A DNA stretch of 38,457 nucleotides from Flavobacteriia bacterium (GTDB lineage: Bacteria > Bacteroidota > Bacteroidia > Flavobacteriales > Flavobacteriaceae): NCBI GenBank assembly GCA_004293045.1, contig RDXY01000022.1:1-38457 (forward strand), given 5' to 3'. Numbering within the stretch: position 1 is the stretch's first letter; each line of letters starts with the position of its first letter. The notes beneath the pieces are model-generated. The model saw only the letters and a list, made by a program, of their open reading frames with translations, was not told the origin of the DNA and ran no database searches. Positions 27,665-36,109 of this stretch are shown piece by piece. The position numbers and the translations under genes were made by a program.

Positions 27665-28453
27665 ATGTTCAATAATATGACACCGGTTGTAAAGCAACTA
27701 TTAATAATAAATGTTTTGGTTTTTATATTGAGTCAGGCTATGCCTCAAAATTACGAAACGTTATCCTTGTTTTATTTCGAAAGTGAAAAGTTCCGATTTT
27801 GGCAACCTTTCACACACATGTTTATGCATGCGCCTATGCCAAATTTGATGCATATTTTATTTAATATGTTTGCATTGGTTTCTTTTGGTTCGGCTTTAGA
27901 ACATTATTGGGGCGGAAAAAAGTTCTTGTTTTTTTACATTGCTTGTGGTTTAGGTGCCGCTTTTATTCAAACAGGTATGAATTATTATGAAATTCATCAA
28001 GTAATTAACGAATTAGGGCTGTCTGCTCAAGATATGCAAGTAATTTTTGATACGCCTTTAAGTGATGTTTTTAATTCCGCAGGTCAATCAACAGGAAAAG
28101 TTAGTCAAATATTAAATAATGTGAATTGCACACAAACACAATTCGATAAATTATCTTTAATGTATGGCAACTGTGTAGGTGCTTCGGGTGCCATTTATGG
28201 ATTATTAGTTGCATTTGCTTTCATGTTTCCAATGGCGGAATTAATGATGATGTTTATTCCTGTGCCAATTAAAGCAAAGTTTTTTGTGCCAATAATTGTA
28301 GGTTTAGATTTGTTTTCAGGCGTAACTGGTTTTTCAATTTTTTCTGGAGGTGGAAATATTGCTCATTTTGCCCACATTGGTGGTGCATTAACAGGTTTTA
28401 TCTTAATGATGCTATGGCGAAACAATAAGTTTACGCACACAAGATGGAATTAG
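27665..28453 (+). CDS. rhomboid family intramembrane serine protease
   Basis: Six-helix intramembrane protease (262 aa) that cleaves membrane-spanning substrates. Catalytic Ser174 lies in GASGAIYG and catalytic His237 in AHIGGALTG; the LMHILFNMFALVSFG segment matches the conserved H-x-x-x-N of helix 2. A loop of about 60 residues (about 110-170) separates helices 3 and 4. It starts 2 bp after the mutL stop. Its substrate is unknown. The cluster with a second rhomboid and an EEP hydrolase suggests a membrane function unrelated to mismatch repair. Confidence 0.93.
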   Translation: MFNNMTPVVKQLLIINVLVFILSQAMPQNYETLSLFYFESEKFRFWQPFTHMFMHAPMPNLMHILFNMFALVSFGSALEHYWGGKKFLFFYIACGLGAAFIQTGMNYYEIHQVINELGLSAQDMQVIFDTPLSDVFNSAGQSTGKVSQILNNVNCTQTQFDKLSLMYGNCVGASGAIYGLLVAFAFMFPMAELMMMFIPVPIKAKFFVPIIVGLDLFSGVTGFSIFSGGGNIAHFAHIGGALTGFILMMLWRNNKFTHTRWN

Positions 28454-28460
28454 GTAGAAA

Positions 28461-28488
28461 AGTAAAAAGTAAAAAGTAAAAAGTAAAA
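28461..28488 (+). repeat. AGTAAAA tandem repeat between the two rhomboid genes
   Basis: Four perfect copies of the 7-mer AGTAAAA, preceded by GTAGAAA and followed by AGTGAGG. It fills most of the 48-bp gap between the two rhomboid genes. Slippage here would change spacing just upstream of the second gene. Confidence 0.85.
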
Positions 28489-28501
28489 AGTGAGGCGTTA
28501 G

Positions 28502-29332
28502 ATGAGTATTTTAAACGAAATAAAACAACAATACAAAACAGGTGATGTTTCTCAAAAGTTAATTTTTATTAATATTTTGGTGTTCATGGTTTGTGCTTTG
28601 TGTTTTAGTTTTGTTTCAAATCAGTTTCAATATCCAAATTGGTTGGCTTTGTCTTCTAATTATAAAGATGTTTTATGGTTTCCGTGGACTTTATTTACTT
28701 ATGGGTTTTTGCATTCCGAACCCATTCATTTATTGTTTAATCTGATTTTTTTGTATTACATAAGTACCTTGTTTTATACTTTTTTTACGACCAGACAGTT
28801 TTTAACCGTTTATTTTTTTGGTAGTTTTTTTGCAGGATTAATTTTTGTAGCTTACGGATGTTTATTTCATTATACTAATTTAATAGTTGGCGCCAGTGCA
28901 TCTATAATGGCTCTTTTTATGGCTGTTGCTACATTTGCACCAAATTATTCTTTACGATTACCATTAATTGGTTATTTAAAAATTTGGCATATAGCAGTAG
29001 TCTATATTTTAATTGATCTTGCTCAATTATTAACTGAAAATACGGGTGGTCATATTGCACATTTGTCTGGTAGTTTGGTCGGTTTTGTTTTTGCAGTGTT
29101 GATGAAAAAAGGAATCGATATAAGTGCTATTTTTATAATAAAAAAGAAAAAAAACAGTACATTTAAAAAAGTATATAAAAACAAGCCCATAAAAAAGTAT
29201 CAATCTGTTCGTGTATCGGATGTAAATTTCAAACAAAGACAAATTGATGAAATACTCGAAAAAATTAGCAAATCGGGGTATGAAAGTTTAACCAAAGAAG
29301 AAAAAGAATTTCTTTTTGCAGCCAATAAATAG
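28502..29332 (+). CDS. rhomboid family intramembrane serine protease
   Basis: Second rhomboid, 276 aa. Catalytic Ser132 is in GASASIM and His187 in GGHIAHLSGSLVG; the HLLFNLIFLYYISTL segment supplies the helix 2 motif. A basic, lysine-rich cytoplasmic tail (about 208-276) follows the last helix. It is distinct in sequence from the first rhomboid, which has a longer loop and a short tail, so recent duplication is unlikely. Start is ATG at 28502, right after the AGTAAAA repeat. Likely co-transcribed with mutL, the first rhomboid and the EEP protein. Confidence 0.92.
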   Translation: MSILNEIKQQYKTGDVSQKLIFINILVFMVCALCFSFVSNQFQYPNWLALSSNYKDVLWFPWTLFTYGFLHSEPIHLLFNLIFLYYISTLFYTFFTTRQFLTVYFFGSFFAGLIFVAYGCLFHYTNLIVGASASIMALFMAVATFAPNYSLRLPLIGYLKIWHIAVVYILIDLAQLLTENTGGHIAHLSGSLVGFVFAVLMKKGIDISAIFIIKKKKNSTFKKVYKNKPIKKYQSVRVSDVNFKQRQIDEILEKISKSGYESLTKEEKEFLFAANK

Positions 29333-30376
29333 ATGCTAAAAAAAATGTCATTTATTTCTAAAACCATGTTGTTTTTTAATGTAGTAGTTGCTATTATTAC
29401 ATTAATGGCTTATTTATTGCCGTTTTTAGCACCTAAATGGTTCCCTTTTTTGAGTGTATTAAGTTTGTTTTTACCTTTTTTCTTGGTAGTGAATATATTG
29501 TTTTTTATGTATTGGTTGATTCAATTTAAAAAATATATTTTTGTGTCTGGATTGGTGTTGCTTTTAGGAATTACATTTATAAATAAGTTTTATAATTTAA
29601 AACCAACCGAATTACCAAAATCGGAAAATGAGTTTTCAATTATGAGTTATAATGTTCGTTTGTTCAATAAATTTAATTGGTACAAAAAAGCGAATATTCC
29701 TAACAAAATAGCTGAATTGGTTAGCGAAAAAAATCCAGATATTTTATGTATCCAAGAGTATTCGAATTTAGAAAAAACAAAATTTTCGAATTATAAATAC
29801 CAACATGTTTTCAAAGAGGGCGAAAATATTATAGTAGGAAATGCTATTTTTTCTAAATTTAAAATTATAGATAAAGGCGTTATTAATTTTCCAAATTCTA
29901 CAAATAATGCGGTTTATGCAGATATTGTCAAAGGGAAGGATACCTTACGAATTTATAGCATGCACTTGCAATCTATAAAAATTAGTACCGATATTGAAGA
30001 AGAGGAAATTCAGAAAATGAATGAATCTAAAACCAAATATATTTTTAGAAAAATTAGCGATGCGTTTACAAAGCAACAGGAACAAGCTTTACTGTTAAAA
30101 AAGCATTACGCTAATTGTAAATACAAAAAAATTATTTGTGGCGACATGAATAACAGTGCCTTTTCTTTTGTATATAGAACCATAAAAGGATCCATGCAAG
30201 ACGCTTTCGAATCAAATGGAGAAGGCTTTGGTAAAACCTATAATTTTAAATATTATCCGGCTCGTATTGACTATATTTTTGCAGATAAAACCATTCAAAT
30301 AAAAAGTTTTGAAACTTTAAATGATTTTTATAACAGCGATCATTTTCCTTTAATTTCAAGGTTAGAAATTAAATAA
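29333..30376 (+). CDS. membrane-anchored endonuclease/exonuclease/phosphatase-family protein
   Basis: A 347-aa protein with three N-terminal membrane helices (about 10-85) and an EEP (DNase I-like) domain. Active-site motifs are FSIMSYNVRLF, ILCIQEYSN (catalytic Glu), IYSMHLQS, CGDMNNSAFS and the terminal SDHFPLI. This fold includes nucleases, inositol phosphatases and sphingomyelinases, so the substrate cannot be assigned. Its ATG follows the rhomboid stop without a gap (TAGATG). The 3' end overlaps the convergent pentapeptide gene by 8 bp. Confidence 0.88.
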   Translation: MLKKMSFISKTMLFFNVVVAIITLMAYLLPFLAPKWFPFLSVLSLFLPFFLVVNILFFMYWLIQFKKYIFVSGLVLLLGITFINKFYNLKPTELPKSENEFSIMSYNVRLFNKFNWYKKANIPNKIAELVSEKNPDILCIQEYSNLEKTKFSNYKYQHVFKEGENIIVGNAIFSKFKIIDKGVINFPNSTNNAVYADIVKGKDTLRIYSMHLQSIKISTDIEEEEIQKMNESKTKYIFRKISDAFTKQQEQALLLKKHYANCKYKKIICGDMNNSAFSFVYRTIKGSMQDAFESNGEGFGKTYNFKYYPARIDYIFADKTIQIKSFETLNDFYNSDHFPLISRLEIK

Positions 30377-30935
30377 TATCCAAATCATATTTATTTAAAA
30401 GACCACTTAAATTTTCATTTGAAAATTTAGTTTTGCCTAGTTTATTATTTTCAGGATCTATTGAAAAATGAATCGCAGTACTGAAATCTGTTTTTTCTAA
30501 ATTAGTGGCATCAAAAATAGACTTAGATAAATCGCAATTTTCAAATTTAACGCCAGTAAGAGTTGCATTTGAAAAGTCTACATCAATGATTTTGGAATCT
30601 TTAAATTTTGAGTTTTTTAAGGTCATTTTGAAAAATGAACATACTTGTAACATACAAGAATCGAAGGAAACTTCAAATAAAAAGTCATTACAATATTCAA
30701 ACTGCATACCTAAAAGGGTACATTCCAGAAAAGTTACTTCTTTGAAAGAAGTTTGACTGATAATTGGTGCTTCAAAATTACAATTAATAAACTCACAGTT
30801 TGTAAATACACTTTTTGAAAGCGTTGTTTTAATAAAAGTACAGGAATCAAAAATACAAGTATCGTATTCTGCAGTTTCAAATAATTCGTTTGAATAATTT
30901 ATTTTACTATACGTGCCATCAATAATTAGTTTCAT
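30369..30935 (-). CDS. pentapeptide repeat protein
   Basis: A 188-aa protein made almost wholly of pentapeptide repeats (A/C/S-D/N-F/L-x-x), for example FKDSKIIDVDFSNATLTGVK and FENCDLSKSIFDATNLEKTD, which fold as a right-handed quadrilateral beta-helix. No signal peptide or membrane segment is seen, so it is likely cytoplasmic. Some such proteins (Qnr, MfpA) mimic DNA and protect gyrase, but most have unknown roles and nothing here points to quinolone resistance. It converges with the EEP gene and lies 18 bp downstream of the DUF4369 gene. Confidence 0.88.
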   Translation of the reverse strand: MKLIIDGTYSKINYSNELFETAEYDTCIFDSCTFIKTTLSKSVFTNCEFINCNFEAPIISQTSFKEVTFLECTLLGMQFEYCNDFLFEVSFDSCMLQVCSFFKMTLKNSKFKDSKIIDVDFSNATLTGVKFENCDLSKSIFDATNLEKTDFSTAIHFSIDPENNKLGKTKFSNENLSGLLNKYDLDII

Positions 30936-30953
30936 AAGATATTAAAAATTATT

Positions 30954-31673
30954 TTATTTTTCTTCTGCTTTTTTTCTTTCCATTATCCATTCATTTAATC
31001 GCTTTCCATATTTAGATTTGGCTACTTTAGGAACTAACATTTTATTGATAGTGTCTAATAATTTTAAATTCGCATCTGGGATTTCACTTAAAGCGATATA
31101 AGGTGATACTTCGTATTTTGGATTAATTAGTGCGAAATTAGCCGTATATAAATATTTTCTAATGGTTAATTTATCGCGTTTGTTTTGAATTTCTTCTGTT
31201 ACTGTTGCGTTGTTTGCGGTTTTGTTTTTTAATTCTTTTTCTAATAAATCTAACTTTTCGTCATTTAATTTTGACTTAATTTTTAAGAATTTTTCATATA
31301 CTTTTTGATTTTCTGAACCTGAAATTTTAGCATTGGCGTAAAAACCTTGCAATGTAGTTTCTATTTTCATTTTACCTGGTTCTGCAAAAAATGGAATACT
31401 ATTGTCGATAGATTCGGTAGTTCCTCTATCTAAAGATAAATATAACATTTGAGGTTCATCTAATTGAAATTTGGTTTCAAAATTAGATTTTCCAGATATT
31501 ATAATACTATCTAAAATTACTAAATTGGTATCATTAAGCTTATGAATGTATAGTTTTCCTTTTTTTAACCCTTCTACACTTCCAGATATTTCTAAATTTC
31601 CAGTTTTATTGCTTTCTGTTTTACTACAAGCTACTAAAAGGGTAACTAAAAGTATTGTAACTATTTTTTTCAT
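30954..31673 (-). CDS. DUF4369 domain-containing lipoprotein
   Basis: A 239-aa exported protein. From the ATG at 31673 it starts with a lipoprotein signal (MKKIVTILLVTLLVACSKTE, lipobox LVAC). The DUF4369 domain (about 30-130; GNLEISGSVEGLKKGKLYI, LDSIIISGKSNFETKFQL) and a Lys/Glu-rich helical C-terminus follow. The frame runs on to 31730, but that extension includes half of a terminator hairpin and lacks a signal-like sequence. DUF4369 is often found N-terminal to thioredoxin domains in Bacteroidetes; here no thioredoxin domain is attached. Function unknown. Confidence 0.85.
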   Translation of the reverse strand: MKKIVTILLVTLLVACSKTESNKTGNLEISGSVEGLKKGKLYIHKLNDTNLVILDSIIISGKSNFETKFQLDEPQMLYLSLDRGTTESIDNSIPFFAEPGKMKIETTLQGFYANAKISGSENQKVYEKFLKIKSKLNDEKLDLLEKELKNKTANNATVTEEIQNKRDKLTIRKYLYTANFALINPKYEVSPYIALSEIPDANLKLLDTINKMLVPKVAKSKYGKRLNEWIMERKKAEEK

Positions 31674-31719
31674 TTTAAAGGTGTTGTTTTCAATTTTTAT
31701 GATTTGCAAAGAAAATAAA

Positions 31720-31753
31720 AAAATCCTCAAATTAATAGTTATTTGAGGATTTT
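31720..31753 (-). terminator. terminator of the M61 peptidase gene
   Basis: Perfect 13-bp stem AAAATCCTCAAAT (31720-31732) / ATTTGAGGATTTT (31741-31753) with an 8-nt loop, 21 bp after the peptidase stop, T-rich on the minus strand. Confidence 0.85.
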
Positions 31754-31774
31754 ATATTAGTTCTTCCAATTTAA

Positions 31775-33637
31775 TTAGCCTTTTAACCAAGCATTTTTGA
31801 TAGCTTCTTTTGTTTTATCGGTCGCTATATAACCTGATTTTTCTTCTTTAGGCAAATTAATTTTACCTTTTAAAACTAAGTCTTTACCATCTCTAGTTAC
31901 AGTTACTGAAATAGCATCGCCGTCTTTCCAAGATTCACTTGACATAAGTAAATCGTAAATAGTATCTAAATTATATTCTTTGTCATTAAATGCTTTTAAA
32001 ACATCATTACCTTGAATTCCTAAAGTGGTCATAAAAACGTTATTGCTAACATCTTCTAAGGCTTTAATTTGTTTTGTAGCTCTATCAACTGTAATTAATG
32101 GCGTTCTTCCGTCTTTCAGAAAAGGATTTCCTGTTGCGATGGTTATCCCTTTTGTAACACCCATTTTAGCAAAAAATACTTCGTAAGGAATTGGTGTTTC
32201 ACCCGCCACATAGGTATTTAAAAATTCTCCAATTTGCGGGTAGGTAATTCGAGTAATTGTTGCAAATAATTCTTCATCTTTAAAGGGTTTGTTGCTTCCA
32301 AATTCATTAGATAAATCTTGCATTAAACTAAGAATTCCTCTTTGTCCGTTGCTTAATTCTCTCATTTGAATATCAATACACATAGCAATTAAAGCGCCTT
32401 TTTGATATACATTTAGGTATTGGTCTTTATAAGGTTGTTCCAAAACGTTTTTACTCATTTTTGTAAAACTCATTTTGTCATTCATAGCATTTGCTTCTTC
32501 TATTTTTCCATTCATTCTTTTGTAGAAATCTTCTTCCGAAATTAAGCCTTGATTTACTTGAAATAAATTTGCAAAATATTCGGTAATTCCTTCATACATC
32601 CATAAATGTTCCGACATTTGAGGTTTGTTGAAATCAAAATAATGAATTTCTCTTGAATGCACACTTAACGGCGTTACAATATGAAAAAACTCATGAGAAA
32701 CCACATCTTTTAATTGTTCTTGTAGCGCTTCTAAAGGCATCATTTCTGGCATCACAACAGTTGTTGACGTCATATGTTCTAAAGCACCAAATCCTTTCGC
32801 GTCTTTTGCAGCCATATCTGAAAGATATAACAAAACGGTATATTTTTTATTGGCGTTAAATTTACCTAAGAATTTTTTTTGCGCTCTCATAAACTTTTCA
32901 GTCTCTGGTGTAATATCAGCCGCTTTATACTTCCCATTTGGAGAATAAACACTGATTACAATATCCATACCTTCCACATTAAACGCTGTATAATCTGGTT
33001 TAGAATACATTATTGGATTGTCTACTAAAGCGCCATATCTTTCTGCGGTAAAAACATCAACTTCATTACTTGGATTGGAATCAACTAATGAAGTCGCCCC
33101 CCATAAAGTTGCAGGATGTTTTACTTCTACCGAGTAAGGTATTTCAGATTTTCCTTCAAAATAACCAACAAAAGCGTGTGTGTTAAGCATAAAATTTTCT
33201 CCAGCTTTAATGTTTGTTCCAGCAGGTGAAAATATATCTTCACTTTCGCCAAAACCAGCTCCGCCTTCTGTATCAAATGTATCACTAACGTTATAGGTTA
33301 CTTTGGCCAATTTAGTTGCTTCATAAATCGTATACGAATTCTCATCCATTTTAGCGATTTTTAAAGGATTTCCTTTATGATCAAAAGCTTTAACATTATC
33401 CACAAATCTTCCATAATTGTCTTCAGAATAGGTCCCTGGAACAATTTTTGGAATATGAAATGTAGTGGTTTCAGTTGTTATTGTTGGATTACTTATTGTA
33501 ACTTTTACTTTGTCGTCAGTTACATTTACTAAATCGATACTAACAGATACGTCATTTTTTGTTGCATTAGTAATGTTAGACGTTTTGCAACTCATTAAAA
33601 AAATGGCGCAACTAAGGGTAAGTACTACTTTTTTCAT
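31775..33637 (-). CDS. M61 family metallopeptidase lipoprotein
   Basis: Zinc aminopeptidase-like protein of the M61 (glycyl aminopeptidase) family, 620 aa. It has a lipoprotein signal (MKKVVLTLSCAIFLMSCKTS, lipobox LMSC) and a beta-rich N-terminal domain. The zinc motif is H315-E-F-F-H319 in VVSHEFFHIVTPLS, and the third ligand is in WMYEGITEYFA. A C-terminal PDZ-like region (about 500-605) completes it. Probably acts in the periplasm or on the cell surface on peptides. It has its own terminator and is separated from the TIGR03643 gene upstream by another. Confidence 0.92.
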   Translation of the reverse strand: MKKVVLTLSCAIFLMSCKTSNITNATKNDVSVSIDLVNVTDDKVKVTISNPTITTETTTFHIPKIVPGTYSEDNYGRFVDNVKAFDHKGNPLKIAKMDENSYTIYEATKLAKVTYNVSDTFDTEGGAGFGESEDIFSPAGTNIKAGENFMLNTHAFVGYFEGKSEIPYSVEVKHPATLWGATSLVDSNPSNEVDVFTAERYGALVDNPIMYSKPDYTAFNVEGMDIVISVYSPNGKYKAADITPETEKFMRAQKKFLGKFNANKKYTVLLYLSDMAAKDAKGFGALEHMTSTTVVMPEMMPLEALQEQLKDVVSHEFFHIVTPLSVHSREIHYFDFNKPQMSEHLWMYEGITEYFANLFQVNQGLISEEDFYKRMNGKIEEANAMNDKMSFTKMSKNVLEQPYKDQYLNVYQKGALIAMCIDIQMRELSNGQRGILSLMQDLSNEFGSNKPFKDEELFATITRITYPQIGEFLNTYVAGETPIPYEVFFAKMGVTKGITIATGNPFLKDGRTPLITVDRATKQIKALEDVSNNVFMTTLGIQGNDVLKAFNDKEYNLDTIYDLLMSSESWKDGDAISVTVTRDGKDLVLKGKINLPKEEKSGYIATDKTKEAIKNAWLKG

Positions 33638-33692
33638 TTTTATATTGTTTTTTCTACAGAATTAGTAGTTAAAAGTTTAAAATTGTTACAAA

Positions 33693-33729
33693 AAAAATCC
33701 TGTCGTGATTCTAGTCAGACAGGATTTTT
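33693..33729 (-). terminator. terminator of the TIGR03643 gene
   Basis: 12-bp stem AAAAATCCTGTC (33693-33704) / GACAGGATTTTT (33718-33729) with a 13-nt loop, 1 bp beyond the stop codon of the TIGR03643 gene, ending in a T run on the minus strand. Confidence 0.87.
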
Positions 33730-33730
33730 A

Positions 33731-34018
33731 TTAATCGAATTTATTTTTAAAATAATATTTGCTATCTAAATCGTCAATGTCGTCATCTAAAACATTGGTT
33801 TTAAATGCTTTTGGTTTGGGTTTTCCTGCAGCAACTTTCTTTTTCCAAAGTTCAAAATTCTCTTTAGAAAGTTTTTTTCGCATAATTTCGGTTACTTCGC
33901 TTTCGGAAATGCCAAATTCTTCTTTAATAACTTCAAAAGGTTTTTTTTCCTCCTGAGCCATACTAATTACACGTTCTGTTTCTTCGTAATTTAGTTCAAT
34001 CTTTTTACTTTTTTTCAT
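33731..34018 (-). CDS. TIGR03643/DUF2805 family protein
   Basis: A small 95-aa basic protein of a conserved family of unknown function. A helix-turn-helix-like stretch is visible (ISMAQEEKKPFEVIKEEFGI, then SESEVTEIMRKKL), followed by the typical FELWKKKVAAGKPKPKAFK and an acidic segment DDDIDDLDS. A nucleic-acid-binding role is possible but inferred from the HTH-like pattern only. Its terminator begins right after the stop codon. Confidence 0.85.
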   Translation of the reverse strand: MKKSKKIELNYEETERVISMAQEEKKPFEVIKEEFGISESEVTEIMRKKLSKENFELWKKKVAAGKPKPKAFKTNVLDDDIDDLDSKYYFKNKFD

Positions 34019-34118
34019 TAGTGAAAAGCATAATTTGTTAATTATTTTATCTTATTTTTAATTTATTATTCAATATTAATAAAAAAAATATTTTGAAACA
34101 AAAAATGGGTGTTTTTTT

Positions 34119-34721
34119 TTAAATTATTTTTCTGAAAGTTAAATTTATTCTTGGATTTTTTGGTTTAGTGGCTTTTGGAATTTGATGTTTATAATGTAAT
34201 TGAGCGCCATTTCTCATTACTAACAAGCTACCATGTTCTAATAATAAAGACTGTTTGAACTCTTTTTTTGTATGGTGCTTTATTTGAAACATTCTTGCTT
34301 CTCCAAAACTTACGGAGGCGATAATAGGGTCTCTTCCTAATTCTTTTTCATTATCGGCATGCCAGCCGTTGCTGTCTTTTTCGTTTCTATATAAATTTAA
34401 TAATATGGTTGTAAAGTGTTCATTTATAGTATTTTCAACTGCGTCTTTTATGAAGGTAAGTGTGGTGTTAAGTGGATGTGGATGCATAACAATATTTGAA
34501 TATCCGTAGGATTTTCCTTCATTACCATAAAGAGCTGTTAATCTGGGTTGGGCTATTTTTTTTCCAAAAATGGTAATATCATCTTGTTGCCAAGCTATTT
34601 CTTTAGATAGCGTTTCTAAAAATAAATCGGCATTTTCTTTAGAGAAAAAATTTGGATAATAAATAAACTCGGCATCCGGTAAATTTAAATAAATGGGTTC
34701 TTTGTTAAATAAATCAAGCAT
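34119..34721 (-). CDS. AlkB-like 2-oxoglutarate/Fe(II) dioxygenase
   Basis: Probable oxidative demethylase of alkylated DNA or RNA bases. From the ATG at 34721 (MLDLFNKEPI) it has 200 aa. The iron ligands H121 and D123 are in NGWHADNE and the distal His is in LHYKHQIPK (H179). The 2-oxoglutarate-binding Arg residues are in RINLTFRK. QPRLTALYG is the nucleotide-recognition segment. The open frame extends to 34742, but those seven codons are encoded by the terminator of the upstream gene. It most resembles the AlkBH2/3-like branch; substrate choice is not known. Confidence 0.9.
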   Translation of the reverse strand: MLDLFNKEPIYLNLPDAEFIYYPNFFSKENADLFLETLSKEIAWQQDDITIFGKKIAQPRLTALYGNEGKSYGYSNIVMHPHPLNTTLTFIKDAVENTINEHFTTILLNLYRNEKDSNGWHADNEKELGRDPIIASVSFGEARMFQIKHHTKKEFKQSLLLEHGSLLVMRNGAQLHYKHQIPKATKPKNPRINLTFRKII

Positions 34722-34746
34722 AAAAAAAAGCGATGAATTCACCGCT
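34722..34746 (-). terminator. terminator abutting the AlkB-like start codon
   Basis: On the minus strand AGCGGTGAATTCATCGCT (34746-34729) is a near-palindrome able to form a 6-bp hairpin with a GAATTC loop, followed by eight Ts (including the last stem base), and then directly the ATG of the AlkB-like gene. It lies 23 bp past the EamA stop. Confidence 0.65.
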
Positions 34747-34769
34747 AATTTATTGTTATTTTTTTGATA

Positions 34770-35666
34770 TTAGTGTTCCTTTTTTGAAAAATTAAGATTC
34801 ATTATTATTATAGCTAAAATAATTAATAGTATTCCACACCATTGCCAAACAACAACTTTTTCATTTAAAATTAGGAAAGCCATTAGTACAGAAACGGGTA
34901 ATTCTAATGAAGCAACGATACTGCCTAAGCCCAAACCTGTTTTTGGAAAACCTGTATTTAATAATATAGGTGGAATTATGGTTCCAAAAAGCGCTAAAAA
35001 TAAGCCGTAATTTTTGAAAATTTCAATATTTAATGAACCAACTTGTGTCACTGCCGAAAAAGCAAACACAATTACTGCACCTCCTAAAAGCATAAATAAA
35101 CTTCGTTTTGCAGAAGAAATTTCTAAGGCTACTTTATTTGCCGTAAACATGGTTGTGGTGAATGATGCTGCTGCTAACATTCCCCAGAAAACGCCTGTCC
35201 AATCTAATTGAATGGTAAATTCGTATAATTTTGTGGCTAAAAAAGTTCCAAATAAAACAATACTTACCGAAATTATCTTTTGAGTAGAAGGTCGTTTTTT
35301 ATCTAAAATCCATTCTAATAAGACGCCCATCCAAACGGTTTGCATAAGAAGTACAATAGCAATTGAAACATCAATATATTTTACACATAAATAATAAAAC
35401 ACACTTGTCATTCCTAATGAAGTTCCTGCAACCATTAGTTGAAAAATATTTTTTGAGCTGGCTTTTTGAGTTTTTTCTTTATTAACTATTTTTTGGAATA
35501 AATTGATGAATAGCACGCCAAGTATTCCGTAGATAAATTGGGAAGAAGTTACTTCAGCCGTTGTGTAACCGTCTTTATAGGCTAATTTAACAAACGTAGC
35601 TAACATTCCGTAACTCGTTGCGCCTAAGGCTACAAGGAAAACACCTTTTAATATGTTGTTTTTCAT
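34770..35666 (-). CDS. EamA/DMT-family transporter
   Basis: Integral membrane protein (298 aa) with about ten hydrophobic helices in two EamA halves (about 8-145 and 155-295), the drug/metabolite transporter layout. Conserved small-residue and Pro patterns are visible in LLMQTVWMGVLLEWILDKKR and ASLELPVSVLMAFLILNEKV, the standard EamA helix-end motifs. Substrate unknown; amino acids, nucleosides or riboflavin are all possible in this family. It is 41 bp downstream of the DUF2721 gene and could share its transcript. Confidence 0.9.
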   Translation of the reverse strand: MKNNILKGVFLVALGATSYGMLATFVKLAYKDGYTTAEVTSSQFIYGILGVLFINLFQKIVNKEKTQKASSKNIFQLMVAGTSLGMTSVFYYLCVKYIDVSIAIVLLMQTVWMGVLLEWILDKKRPSTQKIISVSIVLFGTFLATKLYEFTIQLDWTGVFWGMLAAASFTTTMFTANKVALEISSAKRSLFMLLGGAVIVFAFSAVTQVGSLNIEIFKNYGLFLALFGTIIPPILLNTGFPKTGLGLGSIVASLELPVSVLMAFLILNEKVVVWQWCGILLIILAIIIMNLNFSKKEH

Positions 35667-35707
35667 TTTTCTTTTAAAAGCTACTAAGGTAGTTAGAATT
35701 TATGCAT

Positions 35708-36109
35708 TTATTTTTTTTCGTCTTCAACTAAATCTTTAAGATGGATTCGAAGTGCATTTACGGATATGCTAATTTCCCAAAATGAGATCCCCAATGAAAT
35801 AAGTAACGATAATAAACTGATGCCAAAAATATAAATTCCGATAGTTTCATAATTTAAAAACAGTAAAAACATCGCAAAAACGGATAAAAACAAACACAAT
35901 ACCCCAAAAAGTTGCATGTATCTAATCAATGTGATTCTTTGGTTTAGGTTTTTTATCTCCACTAAAATAGATTTGTTTTGGTCTTGATCGTAGTTTTTCT
36001 TTAAACTTCGTACAATCTGCGCAATGGTTAAAAATCTATTAGTGTAGGCCAATAATATTAGTGATGTAGCAGAAAATAATAAAGCGGGTGTTTCAATGGA
36101 AAGATTCAT
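35708..36109 (-). CDS. DUF2721 membrane protein
   Basis: A 133-aa protein with a hydrophobic N-terminal helix (about 5-24, PALLFSATSLILLAYTNRF), a charged middle with NQRITLIRYM, and two further helices (about 67-85 and 92-112). This matches DUF2721, which has no known function. Its coding region diverges from the TonB-dependent receptor gene. No promoter could be placed with confidence. Confidence 0.82.
   Translation of the reverse strand: MNLSIETPALLFSATSLILLAYTNRFLTIAQIVRSLKKNYDQDQNKSILVEIKNLNQRITLIRYMQLFGVLCLFLSVFAMFLLFLNYETIGIYIFGISLLSLLISLGISFWEISISVNALRIHLKDLVEDEKK

Noticed and set aside
28461..28488. CRISPR-like repeat
   Set aside because: Contiguous 7-bp units without spacers; no cas genes in the window.
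30369..30935. Qnr-type quinolone resistance protein
   Set aside because: Only the generic pentapeptide fold is seen; Qnr-specific loops cannot be recognised and the context is not that of a resistance element.
31674..31730. 5' extension of the DUF4369 gene to 31730
   Set aside because: It would include half of the M61 terminator hairpin and push the lipoprotein signal peptide away from the N-terminus.
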